Shown piece after piece: positions 1 to 9,193 of a stretch of 64,000 bases of DNA. The notes below the pieces were generated by a model. It was not told where the DNA came from, made no database searches, and was given only the letters and a program-made list of their open reading frames with translations. Source of the stretch: Pseudoxanthomonas japonensis (lineage in GTDB: Bacteria; Pseudomonadota; Gammaproteobacteria; Xanthomonadales; Xanthomonadaceae). The DNA lies in NCBI RefSeq assembly GCF_010093445.1, contig NZ_PDWW01000013.1, forward strand, positions 41,185 to 105,184, given 5' to 3'. The position numbers and the translations under genes were made by a program. The stretch's first letter is position 1, and the number at the start of each line of letters is the position of its first letter.

Positions 1-2
1 TT

Positions 3-896
3 GGCGGTGATCCAATCGGGGAAACGATCGAGGGGCGCGAGCGCTATCCCATCGTCTTACGCTACCCCCGTGGCCAGCGTGACTCGTTGCAGGCCTTGCA
101 GGATCTGCCGCTGATCGCGCCAGGCGGTGTGCAACTGACCTTGAGCCAGGTGGCGGAGCTGTCGGTCAGCCCAGGCCCGCCGATGCTCAAGAGCGATAAC
201 GGCCGGTTGGTGGGCTATATCTACGTGGATGTGGCCGATCGCGACCTGGGATCGGTGGTCCAGGACCTGCAAGCCGCGGTGCAGTCCCAGGTGAGCTTGC
301 CTGCCGGCTATGGGGTGGCCTGGTCAGGGCAGTACGAGTACCTGCAACGGGCATTGGCACGCCTGCAGTGGGTGGTGCCCGCGGCGTTGGCGATCATCTT
401 CCTGGTCATCTGGATGGTGTTCCGCAGGCTCAGCGATGTATCCATCATCCTGCTCAGCTTGCCCTTGGCATTGGTGGGCGGTTTCTGGTTGATCTGGGGG
501 CTGGGCCATGCGATTTCGGTGGCCAGCATGATCGGATTCATCGCCCTGGGCGGCGTTGCCGCTGAGTTCGGCGTCATCATGCTGCTGTACCTGCGCCATG
601 CCTGGGAGCAGCGCTTGGCCAGCGGTGCGCCGGAAGATGTGTCGACTCTGCAAGAAGCTATCTACGAAGGTGCCGTGCAGCGCGTACGCCCCAAGGCGAT
701 GACGGTGGCCGTCATCCTGGCCGGCTTGTTTCCGCTGTTCATCGGTGCCGGTGCCGGTTCGGAGGTCATGCAACGTATCGCCGCGCCGATGCTGGGTGGC
801 ATGCTCACCGCACCGGTGCTCTCCATGGTGGTGATTCCCGCAGCGTTCTATCTGGTGCGGCGACGTGGACTGCGCGCGGCGCGGGGCGACCAATGA
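3..896 (+). CDS. CusA-like heavy-metal RND efflux pump, C-terminal part (5' end outside window)
   Basis: This is the C-terminal ~297 residues of an inner-membrane RND proton/metal antiporter of the heavy-metal (HME) family. The frame is open from the window edge, so the gene starts upstream. Visible features are a GRERYPI segment, the AWSGQYEYLQRA motif before the last transmembrane block, at least four hydrophobic helices (AIIFLVIWMVF, IILLSLPLALVGG, a VAAEFGVIMLLYL segment, the last near the C-terminus) and a short basic tail. The SGQYEY wording resembles CusA/SilA (Cu/Ag) more than CzcA, whose second copy in this window reads YGGSFEQL. Substrate assignment is an inference because the diagnostic TM4 region is not in the window. 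It converges on the minus-strand DUF4198 gene across a terminator. Confidence 0.85.
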   Translation, partial: GGDPIGETIEGRERYPIVLRYPRGQRDSLQALQDLPLIAPGGVQLTLSQVAELSVSPGPPMLKSDNGRLVGYIYVDVADRDLGSVVQDLQAAVQSQVSLPAGYGVAWSGQYEYLQRALARLQWVVPAALAIIFLVIWMVFRRLSDVSIILLSLPLALVGGFWLIWGLGHAISVASMIGFIALGGVAAEFGVIMLLYLRHAWEQRLASGAPEDVSTLQEAIYEGAVQRVRPKAMTVAVILAGLFPLFIGAGAGSEVMQRIAAPMLGGMLTAPVLSMVVIPAAFYLVRRRGLRAARGDQ

Positions 897-934
897 GAGA
901 CAGACTGAGCACTTGAGGTGCGTCCCCACAAAAA

Positions 935-968
935 GACGCCAGTCATGGAAGAAGTCATGACTGGCGTC
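935..968 (-). terminator. Rho-independent terminator of the minus-strand TonB/DUF4198 operon
   Basis: A perfect 13-bp inverted repeat (GACGCCAGTCATG and its complement) is separated by an 8-nt loop. On the minus strand it is followed by TTTTT (930-934). It lies between two convergent genes, so it may also stop the plus-strand RND transcript, though less well because that side has only AAAGGGG. Confidence 0.85.
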
Positions 969-1000
969 AAAGGGGAGAGTACCGCCTACGTGCTTACTTA

Positions 1001-1831
1001 TCAGTGCCCGGCGTGCGGGGAAATATCAAAGCTCAGCGACGCCCGATCCGACACAAAATCCAAGCTCTTTTGTGTAGAGGGCACCATGTGATTGGTGTGG
1101 ATGTACCAGGTCTTGGCGGAGGTCACCTTGAAACTGGCTTGGCCTTGGGCATCGGTACGCAGCAGCGTGGCGCTACCGTGCCCGCCCTTGACCGGTGCGT
1201 CAGCGCGATGGCCGACGTACACGCGCAGGTTGGGCACTGGCGTGCCCTGCTGCAGTACCTGGAACGACAGCTGTTCGCCGACCTTCACGCTTCCAGGATT
1301 GCGGGCCAGGCGGATCTCCAACGGATAGCCCAGCGAGGCGGCGAAGTCGTCAGTCAGTTTCGTGCCTACTTGTCCAATGGCGCGGGCATGCTTGGTATAG
1401 CTGTAGGTGACCCCGTTGGGGAACTTGCTCGCATCATAGGTGGCCAAGGTATCGGGCAAGTCTTCCAACTCCAGGTACTTGCCGAACTCGCTGGCCGTAC
1501 GGGTGCTGGTGGAAGCCATCGTCGAGACCCCTAGCAGATAGGTGCCCTCGCCCGCCGGATGCACGGTGAGCTGGCTTTGCTTGCCGACCTCTTTCCAACT
1601 GGCCAAGTCCGGGGCCGCCTTGGCGCCACCCTGGCTCAGCGAAACGTTCTGTAGACGCGCCCGGGTGACTGCGCCAGCACTTTCATCGAAGGTGCCGTTG
1701 TTGACCAGGGCGGTGTTCGCCTCGCCCGCTGCGGTGCCGGGCTTGGAGAAAGCGACAAACAGGTCGTGCGCGCCGGCGCTACCGGCCACCGCGAATAGCA
1801 GTAGTGCGGCAGATAGTTGCGTGTTTCTCAT
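1001..1831 (-). CDS. DUF4198 periplasmic protein
   Basis: A 276-residue exported protein with a clear signal peptide (hydrophobic stretch ending SAGAHD, so the mature protein would begin with a His near the N-terminus). It matches my recollection of the DUF4198 family, Ig-like periplasmic proteins often annotated as components of Co/Ni transport and commonly found beside TonB receptors. The C-terminal part (KTWYIHTNHMVPS, then HAGH at the end) is typical. It starts 26 nt after the stop of the TonB receptor on the same strand, so it is probably the last gene of the fecI-fecR-receptor unit. A role in periplasmic handling of the metal brought in by the receptor is inference. Confidence 0.75.
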   Translation of the reverse strand: MRNTQLSAALLLFAVAGSAGAHDLFVAFSKPGTAAGEANTALVNNGTFDESAGAVTRARLQNVSLSQGGAKAAPDLASWKEVGKQSQLTVHPAGEGTYLLGVSTMASTSTRTASEFGKYLELEDLPDTLATYDASKFPNGVTYSYTKHARAIGQVGTKLTDDFAASLGYPLEIRLARNPGSVKVGEQLSFQVLQQGTPVPNLRVYVGHRADAPVKGGHGSATLLRTDAQGQASFKVTSAKTWYIHTNHMVPSTQKSLDFVSDRASLSFDISPHAGH

Positions 1832-1857
1832 GATGTGTAGCTCCTTGGGATCGTGAC

Positions 1858-4800
1858 TTACCAGTGGTAACCAAAGCGGACATTCCAGCGACGACCCAGC
1901 AAGTCGTACGTCATGGTGTCGGTGTTGGCGTTGGGGTTGTTCTGCACGAACGGCGCCTTTTTATCGAACACGTTCTCAACGCCGGCCGAGATGTCCCATT
2001 TCTTCTTGATGCCGTAGCTCAGTTGCAGGTTGTGGTACACCACGCTGGACACATGCGAGCCGATCGTGCCGGGCACGGCGATGATGTCGTCCGCACTGCC
2101 GATGTACTGCGCCGAATAGACGCCAGTCCAACGGTTCTTGCCCATGCGCAGTGAGCCCAAGCCACGCCACTGGGTGTAGCTACCCAAGCCGCTGGTGATC
2201 TTGCCGGCGTACTCAATGGTGGTGGCACCGGCGAAGGGAGTGACGTCGTAGCGCTCAAGATACGAGGCATCCAGACTCGCGCTTGCCTGCCAGCCGGCCA
2301 CATCGAATTGATACAGCACACCGATATCCACGCCTTCGGATTCCTCGCTGGCCGCATTGACCTGCTGGGACGAGAGGTAGTTGACCTCACCGGTGACCGG
2401 ATCACGAGTGAAGTTGGCCGGTGAGCAGAACGGATGGGCCAAGTTCGGCGTGGTGTAGCACGCACGCAGCTTGACCGAGCCTTCAATGCTGCGGATCGCA
2501 TTCTCGATGCGGATACGGTAATAATCGGCCGTGAGCGTCAGCCCCGGCGCAAAGCCTGGGGTCCACACAAAGCCTGCCGTGAAGGTCCGCGCATCTTCAG
2601 GCTTGAGATCGGGATTGCCGCCGGTCGTGGTCAGGATAGTGTTGCCCAACTGACGAAAGTTGGTCGGCACCCCGGCGGCCTGACAGTTGGCCCGAATCAC
2701 CGAGTCCGCGGGCAAGGTGCTCCAGTTGCTGCACGGATCCAGGGTGGTCAGGCTGCCTTGGCCGATGCCGCCAAACAACTCCGGGATGCTGGGGATACGA
2801 AAAGCCGTCGCGTAGTTGAGACGAATCTTCAGCGGTTCGGCCACCTGCCAATCCAGCCCCACCTTGTAGTTGGTGTCGCTGCCGAACAGGTCGTAGTCGG
2901 AATAGCGGCCGGCCAGGTTCAGGGTCGCGTAGTCCACCAACGGGACGTCCTGCAGCAGCGGGACGGCAAACTCGACAAAGGCTTCCTTGGCCGAGTACTC
3001 ACCTTCGATCGGATCCTGACGCACGATGTTGGCGCTGCCGTTGACTACCAGCGGATCTGGGTACAGCCATCCCCGTTCCTTGCGAAACTCAACGCCCGAA
3101 GCGAAGGCGACGCTACCGGCGGGCAAATCGAACAGGGCGCCGGAAATGGTGCCGCTAAAGCCCTGCTGGCTGTTGCCACCGGAGCCGCGCTGGGTAAACA
3201 GGATGTAATCCAGCACTTCGGGCGTCAGGTTGCCGTAGCCCAAGTAGTTGCCGCACGGAATAGCCGCCCCTGGTGTGTTGCTGCACAGGCTGGTGTTGAG
3301 AGTGTTCTCTACCCGATCCAGGTTGGCGATATTGGTCGAGCTGTCCGTAGCAGAGTTGCGGCCCCAGTTCATCGCGACATTCCACGCCCAGTTATCGCCC
3401 CACTGCCCCTCCAAACCAAGCACGGTGCGAAACGTATCGACCTCCTGCTCGGTGATGCGCGCCCCGGCTTCTTCCAGACGCCGACGTTCCAGGGTCAGGT
3501 TCTGGCCGGTGGGATTGGTGGGATTAGTGGCGGCGATCCGGATGGTGCGATACACCCCCAGGGTATTGGGTGAGGCACGCTGATTGGACTGGCGATTGGT
3601 CGCCATCAGTTCCGTGAACAGACGGGTGTTCTCGGTCAGGTCGAACTGACCAAAGCCACTCAAGCCCACTCGCTTGATCGGGCTGACCGCATTGAGCAAC
3701 AAGTTGTAGTTGTAATTGTGCTTGGCCGGATCATAGAGCTCGTAGGAGCGTGGATCCCCGTTGGGGTCCTGGTTGAAGTTGACCACGCGACCATCGGCCA
3801 GTCGGGCTCGCCCACCGATGGTGGACGAGTTGCCCACGCACTGCAGGGTGCCGGCCACCACACCCAACGGACACGGTGCCCGCGACGCCATGGTGATCGT
3901 GCCGCTTTCGGCATAGGTCAGGGCGCCAGACATTGAGCTGCGCTCGCCGGTGGTACCGAAGGCCAGGTTGAAGGAGCCGATCTCGCCATCGCCCTGGAAA
4001 GTCTGACCATAGCGGGTGGATAGCTCCACGCCATCCATTTCCTTGCGCGTGATGATGTTCACCACGCCGGCCACGGCATCGGCGCCGTAGATCGCCGATG
4101 CGCCGTCCTTCAGGATCTCGATGCGATCAACCAGGGCCAAGGGCACCACGTTCAGATCCACCGAATTGTTGGCGCCGGTACCACCGTTGACCACGCGTCG
4201 GCCGTTGAGCAGTACCAAGGTGCGGTTGACGCCCAAGCCACGCAGGTTGATCTGGGTGGTGCCGTTACCGTTACCCGTCCAGAAGTTGTTGGATTGCGAG
4301 CCGGCTGCACCGGCCGATGCAGGCAAGCGCTGCAGCAGCGTCTCGACCGAGACGGCACCGGAGCTTTGGATGGTCTCGGCATCAATGACCGTGGTGGGGC
4401 CCACACCGGACATCTGGGCGCGTTTGATGTGACTGCCGGTCACCTGGACCGCATCAAAGGTGGTGGGTGAAGCGGCCGACGGCGTTGAGGCGTCGGCGCC
4501 GCCGGAGAGGGAGGCGCTGTAGGCATCGGGACCGGCTTGCCCTACACCGGAGGTCGGTGCGTTGCGCGTAGGCGTCGGCGTGTTGGCACCTTCTCGCACG
4601 ATCGCCAGCGCGCCGCTTTGATCGCGCTTGACCGTCAGTCCGGTTCCGGCGAGCAGGCGGTTCAGCGCTGCATCTTGGGACATGTCCCCACGCGCGCCTG
4701 CGGTGCGTCGATCACGAACGTCTTCGCTCAAGTAGACCAGGCGAACGCCCGATTGCCGGGCATAGGCTTCCAGCGCGACTTTCAGATCCCCTTCGGGAAT

Positions 4801-4893
4801 ATCAAAACTGCTCGTTTGTGCAGCGGCGGAGGCCGCGATGACCAGACCACACATGACAGCCAACGCTGTCCTCGCCACTTTCGTACGTGCCAT
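1858..4893 (-). CDS. TonB-dependent outer-membrane receptor with N-terminal STN (signalling) domain
   Basis: A 1011-residue transducer-type TonB receptor. It has a signal peptide (residues 1-25), an STN domain at about 28-100 (SFDIPEGDLKVALEAYARQ start), a low-complexity linker, then a plug beginning near residue 148 (VQVTGSHIKR, DAETI, LLQRLPAS, LRGLGVNRTLVLLNGRR) and a beta-barrel ending in a terminal aromatic residue (RFGYHW). The STN domain is what FecR-type anti-sigma regulators touch, and fecR and fecI lie immediately upstream in the same direction, so ligand occupancy probably induces its own operon. The substrate is unknown; neighbours suggest a metal or metallophore. It is a close paralogue of the receptor at 9194-11914, sharing the plug and C-terminal wording, but only this copy has STN. 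Confidence 0.93.
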   Translation of the reverse strand: MARTKVARTALAVMCGLVIAASAAAQTSSFDIPEGDLKVALEAYARQSGVRLVYLSEDVRDRRTAGARGDMSQDAALNRLLAGTGLTVKRDQSGALAIVREGANTPTPTRNAPTSGVGQAGPDAYSASLSGGADASTPSAASPTTFDAVQVTGSHIKRAQMSGVGPTTVIDAETIQSSGAVSVETLLQRLPASAGAAGSQSNNFWTGNGNGTTQINLRGLGVNRTLVLLNGRRVVNGGTGANNSVDLNVVPLALVDRIEILKDGASAIYGADAVAGVVNIITRKEMDGVELSTRYGQTFQGDGEIGSFNLAFGTTGERSSMSGALTYAESGTITMASRAPCPLGVVAGTLQCVGNSSTIGGRARLADGRVVNFNQDPNGDPRSYELYDPAKHNYNYNLLLNAVSPIKRVGLSGFGQFDLTENTRLFTELMATNRQSNQRASPNTLGVYRTIRIAATNPTNPTGQNLTLERRRLEEAGARITEQEVDTFRTVLGLEGQWGDNWAWNVAMNWGRNSATDSSTNIANLDRVENTLNTSLCSNTPGAAIPCGNYLGYGNLTPEVLDYILFTQRGSGGNSQQGFSGTISGALFDLPAGSVAFASGVEFRKERGWLYPDPLVVNGSANIVRQDPIEGEYSAKEAFVEFAVPLLQDVPLVDYATLNLAGRYSDYDLFGSDTNYKVGLDWQVAEPLKIRLNYATAFRIPSIPELFGGIGQGSLTTLDPCSNWSTLPADSVIRANCQAAGVPTNFRQLGNTILTTTGGNPDLKPEDARTFTAGFVWTPGFAPGLTLTADYYRIRIENAIRSIEGSVKLRACYTTPNLAHPFCSPANFTRDPVTGEVNYLSSQQVNAASEESEGVDIGVLYQFDVAGWQASASLDASYLERYDVTPFAGATTIEYAGKITSGLGSYTQWRGLGSLRMGKNRWTGVYSAQYIGSADDIIAVPGTIGSHVSSVVYHNLQLSYGIKKKWDISAGVENVFDKKAPFVQNNPNANTDTMTYDLLGRRWNVRFGYHW

Positions 4894-4991
4894 GCATTTT
4901 CCCCAGGTCGGCGCGAATCGGCCTGATATCTGTGACGAGAGGACGGCACGCTTCCGGTATGAAATATTTCAGATTGATGTCTGCTGGCGTC

Positions 4992-5933
4992 TCAGTGCGG
5001 TTGGGACACGCGAATCTGATCACCCTGCGTCTCCACGCGCAGGTTGAAGCCGGTGGCCAACAGACGTGCGAAGGCATCCACACCTGTGGCATCGAAACTG
5101 CCGCCCACACGCATGTGGGCCGTTTCCGGATCCATCAGTACCAACTGCTTATCGTTGTAGCGATTGAACTGGGCCGCCACATCCGCCAACGTGGTTTGAT
5201 CGAACTCCAGGGTGCCATGGCGCCAGCTCAAGGACCGGCGCACCTTGTCCTGAGCGTTGACTGCCACCAGCGTGCCCGCCGGCTTGCTATACAGCAGCCC
5301 CCCGCCCTGCACGATCACCGGCGGCCGTCCCGGTTTGGCCACCAGCGGCTCAACGCGCACCTTGCCTTCCAGCACGGCCACTTCCAGGCGTTCGCGTTCC
5401 TGCCTGACCGAGAACTTTGTTCCCAGTACCACGACACGATGCTCGCCGGCGTGGATGACGAACGGGTGCGCCGGATCGGGCTTCACATCAAAAAATGCCT
5501 CGCCCTTGTCCAGCCACACGTGGCGCAGCGAGGGGTCCACCTGCGCCCGCAGCTGCGTGTGCGTGTTGAGCTCCAGGCGGGAACCGTCCGACAGGGCGAT
5601 CACCTCCCGGCCGCCAACCTCGGTGCTGTAGCGCGTGCCAGGGCCCCACCCCGTGAGGGTGAACAGCACCGCCAGCATGGCAACGCTCGCGGCAATGGCC
5701 CAGCGCATCGGCGCTCGCCAACGGTGTATGCGTGGCGGCTGCACGGCGCGTACCGCCGCCAACCGGTCTGCGCGCGTCCACACCGACTTCAAACGAAGCC
5801 AGGCCACACGATGGGCGGTGTCCTGTTCCAGCCAGGCTTGCAGCTGGATCTGGTCCTGTGCAGTCCATTGTGGGGACTCGGCACGGTTGATCCATTGCGC
5901 CGCGACCTGTTCGATGTCCTTGTGTGGGCTCAT
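4992..5933 (-). CDS. fecR: FecR-family anti-sigma / sigma regulator
   Basis: A 313-residue single-pass inner-membrane regulator. The N-terminal cytoplasmic part (AAQWINRAESPQW, then a WLEQDTAHRVAW motif, residues 8-60) is the DUF4880-like region that contacts the sigma factor. A transmembrane helix follows at roughly 85-105 (AIAASVAMLAVLF), then the FecR domain with LSDGSRLELNTHT and a C-terminal STN-like segment. The ATG at 5933 was chosen over an upstream in-frame start because it overlaps the fecI stop by ATGA and begins the conserved domain (MSPHKDIEQVA). It presumably relays the state of the STN receptor just downstream to the FecI-like sigma factor. Confidence 0.9.
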   Translation of the reverse strand: MSPHKDIEQVAAQWINRAESPQWTAQDQIQLQAWLEQDTAHRVAWLRLKSVWTRADRLAAVRAVQPPRIHRWRAPMRWAIAASVAMLAVLFTLTGWGPGTRYSTEVGGREVIALSDGSRLELNTHTQLRAQVDPSLRHVWLDKGEAFFDVKPDPAHPFVIHAGEHRVVVLGTKFSVRQERERLEVAVLEGKVRVEPLVAKPGRPPVIVQGGGLLYSKPAGTLVAVNAQDKVRRSLSWRHGTLEFDQTTLADVAAQFNRYNDKQLVLMDPETAHMRVGGSFDATGVDAFARLLATGFNLRVETQGDQIRVSQPH

Positions 5934-6493
5934 GGCTGCGAACGTTCCTTGTTGAAGCGCCGTGACGGACGCTGGATCTTGCCGGTACCGCCGAGCATGA
6001 AGTCGGCCAAGGCCCGCATACCCAACAGGGTCTGACGCTCCACCGTATCTTCGGCGATCCCCAATCGTCCAGCCACTTCGCGCTGGGATAGACCGTAGAT
6101 CTTGCGAAGCTCCACGATCTGTCGACATTTGTGGGGCAGTTTCTGCAAGCCTTGCTGCAAGCGGCGCAGTTCATCACGGGCGCCTAAGTGTCGCTCCGGC
6201 GTGACCTCATCGCTTTGCATGACCGCCTGCTCCACATCGGCCATCGCTTCGATGGAGACAATACGAGAGCGGCGAATGCGATCGATGAGCAAGTTGCGTA
6301 CGGTGGTCATGACAAAGGGCTTGGTCTGCGCGGGCAAGCCCCGTCGCGCGGCTTCGTAGATGCGTGCGTAAGCCTCCTGCCGAAGATCAGGAATCTCGCT
6401 GTCCTCATGTCCATGCCGGCGCAGGAAGGCATGTATCAAGCCTTCCAGGGGCAGGACATGGGATATGAACCACTCATCCAGCGCCGTGGTCAC
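5930..6493 (-). CDS. fecI: ECF sigma factor, FecI-like
   Basis: An extracytoplasmic-function sigma-70 protein of about 187 residues. Region 2 is visible as LIHAFLRRHGHEDSEIPDLRQEAYARIY and VRNLLIDRIRR. Region 4 has the helix-turn-helix PHKCRQIVELRKIYGLSQREVAGRLG. The start is uncertain: I used the GTG at 6493, giving VTTALDEWF; in-frame TTG codons at 6526 and 6577 are alternatives, but the last lies close to the upstream hairpin. It overlaps fecR by four bases. It should direct RNA polymerase to the promoter of the STN receptor; the target promoter was not identified. Confidence 0.88.
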   Translation of the reverse strand: MTTALDEWFISHVLPLEGLIHAFLRRHGHEDSEIPDLRQEAYARIYEAARRGLPAQTKPFVMTTVRNLLIDRIRRSRIVSIEAMADVEQAVMQSDEVTPERHLGARDELRRLQQGLQKLPHKCRQIVELRKIYGLSQREVAGRLGIAEDTVERQTLLGMRALADFMLGGTGKIQRPSRRFNKERSQP

Positions 6494-6579
6494 CGGGGTA
6501 CTCGCTGATTCATCAGGCAGGCTCAAGCACGTCCATTCACTGGGACGAGCGCGGTCAGGAAATCCGGTACGCCGCAAGA

Positions 6580-6604
6580 CCCGCCGGCCTGCTCGGCCGG
6601 CGGG
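6580..6604 (-). terminator. GC-rich terminator-like hairpin between the PepSY unit and fecI
   Basis: Perfect 10-bp arms (CCCGCCGGCC and its complement) with a 5-nt loop lie 9 nt after the stop of the minus-strand flavoreductase gene. The downstream T content is weak (TCTTG), so termination may be partial. It separates the receptor/PepSY transcription unit from fecI-fecR. Confidence 0.6.
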
Positions 6605-6612
6605 CGTTGGGA

Positions 6613-8439
6613 TCAGATCTTGAAATCGTCGTACGCCACCTGGCTGTCGGGTACACCCAGCCGGGTCAGCAGCTCGCGTGTGGCCTTAAGCATGGCCGGC
6701 GGTCCGCACAGGTAGAACTCGCAATCGGCCAAGGCCTGGTGGGCCTTGAGCAGGCGGTCATGCGCTACCTCATGCACCAGGCCCCGCAATAGCGCGTCGT
6801 CGTTCTGCGCTTCATCCGACAGCACCAAGTGCCAGCTGAAGTTCTCGTGCTGCTGGGCCAGGCGCTCCATCTCCTCGATGTAGGGCGCTTCCTTGAGACT
6901 GCGCGCGCCATACCAGAAGTGGATCCGCTCCCCGCCCTGCCCCGCCAACAGCGTCCGAATCATCGCGCGCAGCGGGGCCATGCCAGCGCCGCCGCCGATG
7001 AACACTTTCTCCCGTCCGTGAGGCTTGAGCGCAAAGTCGCCGAAGGGGCCGCTGAAGCAGACCCGATCCCCGGGCGAGAGCGTGTACAGGTAGGTTGAGC
7101 CCCTGCCAGGAGGATGGCGTTTCTTGTCCGATCGTCCAGGACTGAAGCGGGCCAGCAAGGTCAGTCGCCCCTGTGCCTGATCGACAGGCAAGGCGAGCGA
7201 ATACGCCCGACGGACCGGTTCGCGGTTGACCAACTTCTCGGGCAGGTCCACGCCCGCCCACTCCTGATGGTGGTGCTCGGGCCGCACGAGCTTGTTCACC
7301 GGTACCTCGTAGTTGGGCACATGCACCTGCAAGTAAGCGCCAGGTTGATATTCCGGACCGGGGGCCTCGTCGGGCTTGAGCACGATCTCGCGCAGGAACG
7401 GCGTCACTGCCGTGACCTGCTCCACGGTGGCGCCATACTCGGTCCACAGGCTGGCCCCGCCAGCCACCTCGACATCGGTGTCTTCCGTCACGGCCAGATT
7501 GCAGGCCAGGCGATAGCCCATCTTGACCTTGCTGGCGCCCAGGTGGGCGCGATCGGCCGCGGTGGCTTTGGGTGCCGCGCCGCGGAAGCGCACCTCGCAC
7601 AGGCCACAGCTCTGCCCTCCTCCGCAGTTGGACGGCAGTTGCACGCCTTCGCGCGCCAGCGAGACGTAGACGTTGTCGCCTGCCGACGCCCGGACGGTAC
7701 GCAGCCGTGTCCCATCCGGACCGAATACCGACAACTCGCGGGCCGGACGCCAGCGGCGCGGCACGAACTCGCTCCAATGGAAGCTGGCAAACAGCAGCCA
7801 GATACCGGTCAGGGCCAACCACAGACCGCCGATCGCGGCGGTGACCACCAACGGGTTGTTGAAGTTCTTGCGCCCGGTGTAGTCCATGATGTGCAACATC
7901 CAGAACACATCGAACAGGCGCCAGGTCTTGTTGCGGTGGTAAAGCACCTCGCCCGTCTGGGCAGACAGGTACACCGTGGTGTCCTGGCCATCGTCGGTAT
8001 CCACGCGCCACAGTCGGCCTTCGTGATCGCGTACCTCACCACTCCACTCCAACAGGCGCGGTGCTTTCAACGTGCCAGGGCCGGTATAGGAGGCTTGCGC
8101 CAGGCGTGTGGCCCAGGCCGCGTCCAAGGCAATGGGTTGGCCGGACACGGCGTTGGCCAAGGTAATGCCCTGGGCATCGGCCAACTGATAGACCGGGGTA
8201 TCCAGCAACCAGCCCGAACTGACGCGACTGATCTTCTTGTTTCCACCCAGGAAACTGGCCGGCGAGCGGGCATTGGCAGGCCACTCATGGGCCGCATGCT
8301 CGTGAGCCTGGAACTCATGGCCCTGCACCTGGTCATGGTCCAGCCAGCTCATCATCACGCCACTGGCCATCCAAAGCAGCAACTGCAGGCCGATGATCAA
8401 GCCGACCCATTTGTGCAGCGTTCTCATCCAGGGCGTCAT
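6613..8439 (-). CDS. PepSY membrane domain fused to 2Fe-2S / FAD / NAD oxidoreductase (NqrF-like)
   Basis: A 608-residue inner-membrane reductase. The N-terminal third is a PepSY-TM unit (LHKWVGLIIGLQLLLWMASG and later helices such as LVVTAAIGGLWLALTGIWLLF). A plant-type ferredoxin domain follows with NCGGGQSCGLC and a later RLACN cysteine, i.e. C-x5-C-x2-C plus C. The C-terminal half is a ferredoxin-NADP reductase module: FAD motif RRAYSLAL, NAD pocket GGGAGMAPLRAMIRTL and a terminal CGPPAML. ATG 8439 was chosen because it overlaps the preceding gene by ATGA. It would pass electrons from NADH across the membrane, plausibly to reduce a periplasmic ferric, cupric or metallophore-bound ion imported by the adjacent TonB receptor (inference). 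Confidence 0.88.
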   Translation of the reverse strand: MTPWMRTLHKWVGLIIGLQLLLWMASGVMMSWLDHDQVQGHEFQAHEHAAHEWPANARSPASFLGGNKKISRVSSGWLLDTPVYQLADAQGITLANAVSGQPIALDAAWATRLAQASYTGPGTLKAPRLLEWSGEVRDHEGRLWRVDTDDGQDTTVYLSAQTGEVLYHRNKTWRLFDVFWMLHIMDYTGRKNFNNPLVVTAAIGGLWLALTGIWLLFASFHWSEFVPRRWRPARELSVFGPDGTRLRTVRASAGDNVYVSLAREGVQLPSNCGGGQSCGLCEVRFRGAAPKATAADRAHLGASKVKMGYRLACNLAVTEDTDVEVAGGASLWTEYGATVEQVTAVTPFLREIVLKPDEAPGPEYQPGAYLQVHVPNYEVPVNKLVRPEHHHQEWAGVDLPEKLVNREPVRRAYSLALPVDQAQGRLTLLARFSPGRSDKKRHPPGRGSTYLYTLSPGDRVCFSGPFGDFALKPHGREKVFIGGGAGMAPLRAMIRTLLAGQGGERIHFWYGARSLKEAPYIEEMERLAQQHENFSWHLVLSDEAQNDDALLRGLVHEVAHDRLLKAHQALADCEFYLCGPPAMLKATRELLTRLGVPDSQVAYDDFKI

Positions 8440-9125
8440 GCTGCGGCCCTCCTGCGAAAGCTGTAGAACAGCAACCAGGCACCGCTGAGCACGAACACCA
8501 AGCCAACCGCCGAGGCCACGCGCAACAAGGTGTTGTTGACGTCCGAACGGGCCTCGTAGTCCATGATGTGGAACATCCACAGGAAATCAAACCAGCGCCA
8601 CAGGCTGTGCCGCCGCGCCAGTAACTCGCCGCTGTAGGGCGAGAAATACAGGGTAGTTTCACCGGCATCGGCGTAGTGCACCGCCCACATGGGAACCGGG
8701 CGGGTGGCCACTTCTTGCGGCGCCTGGGTAACCCACTCGACCCGAGCTACGGGTGCCTGGCCCTGATAGACGTCTTTTGCCAAGGCGATCGCCATCTGCT
8801 GATCACCTGGGGAGAGCACCTCCCCCGTCGTAGCGTCCAGCAGGTACACCAGATCGCGGGCGTGAATCTCGTAGACATCCCGCTCAAGCAGTCGCTTGAG
8901 CTTGACCTGCGTCATGCCCGGATAGCGCCGCTGCAGTTCCTCACCGGACAAGTGAGTGGGTGCCACCAGCGGCTGCTGATGGGCATGGGCCAAGTGATCG
9001 CCATGGATGATGTCCAGGGAGATGACCGTCATGTACACGCCACTGATCATCCACAGCAGCGCTTGCACGCCAATGATCAGGCCAATCCATTTGTGGGCCT
9101 TGCGTGCCCAGAAAGCCGATTTCAT
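8436..9125 (-). CDS. PepSY-domain membrane protein
   Basis: A 229-residue inner-membrane protein with PepSY-associated helices: an N-terminal ARKAHKWIGLIIGVQALLWMISG that closely resembles the start of the next gene, a periplasmic PepSY portion (VKLKRLLERDVYEIHARD), and C-terminal helices with LWMFHIMDYEARSD and FVLSGAWLLFYSF. The shared FHIMDY or LHIMDY motif shows both proteins derive from one module. ATG 9125 begins the conserved part. It is translationally coupled (ATGA) to the reductase fusion, so the two probably form one complex that moves electrons for metal reduction. Confidence 0.85.
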   Translation of the reverse strand: MKSAFWARKAHKWIGLIIGVQALLWMISGVYMTVISLDIIHGDHLAHAHQQPLVAPTHLSGEELQRRYPGMTQVKLKRLLERDVYEIHARDLVYLLDATTGEVLSPGDQQMAIALAKDVYQGQAPVARVEWVTQAPQEVATRPVPMWAVHYADAGETTLYFSPYSGELLARRHSLWRWFDFLWMFHIMDYEARSDVNNTLLRVASAVGLVFVLSGAWLLFYSFRRRAAA

Positions 9126-9193
9126 AGTGATCTCGTTCGACAAGAGGACAACGCCTGCTCCCGTCACCAGGACGGGAGCAGGCCAAGCAGGTC

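Noticed and set aside
2434..3573. Long plus-strand open frame of 379 codons opposite the STN TonB receptor
   Set aside because: It is antisense to a clear receptor gene, has no recognisable motif and its composition is that of a GC-rich shadow frame.
4887..6035. Plus-strand open frame of 382 codons opposite fecR and fecI
   Set aside because: Antisense to fecR and fecI, which have clear domains; no family resemblance.
7114..8466. Plus-strand open frame of 450 codons opposite the PepSY reductase
   Set aside because: Antisense shadow of a conserved 608-residue enzyme; no signal or motif.
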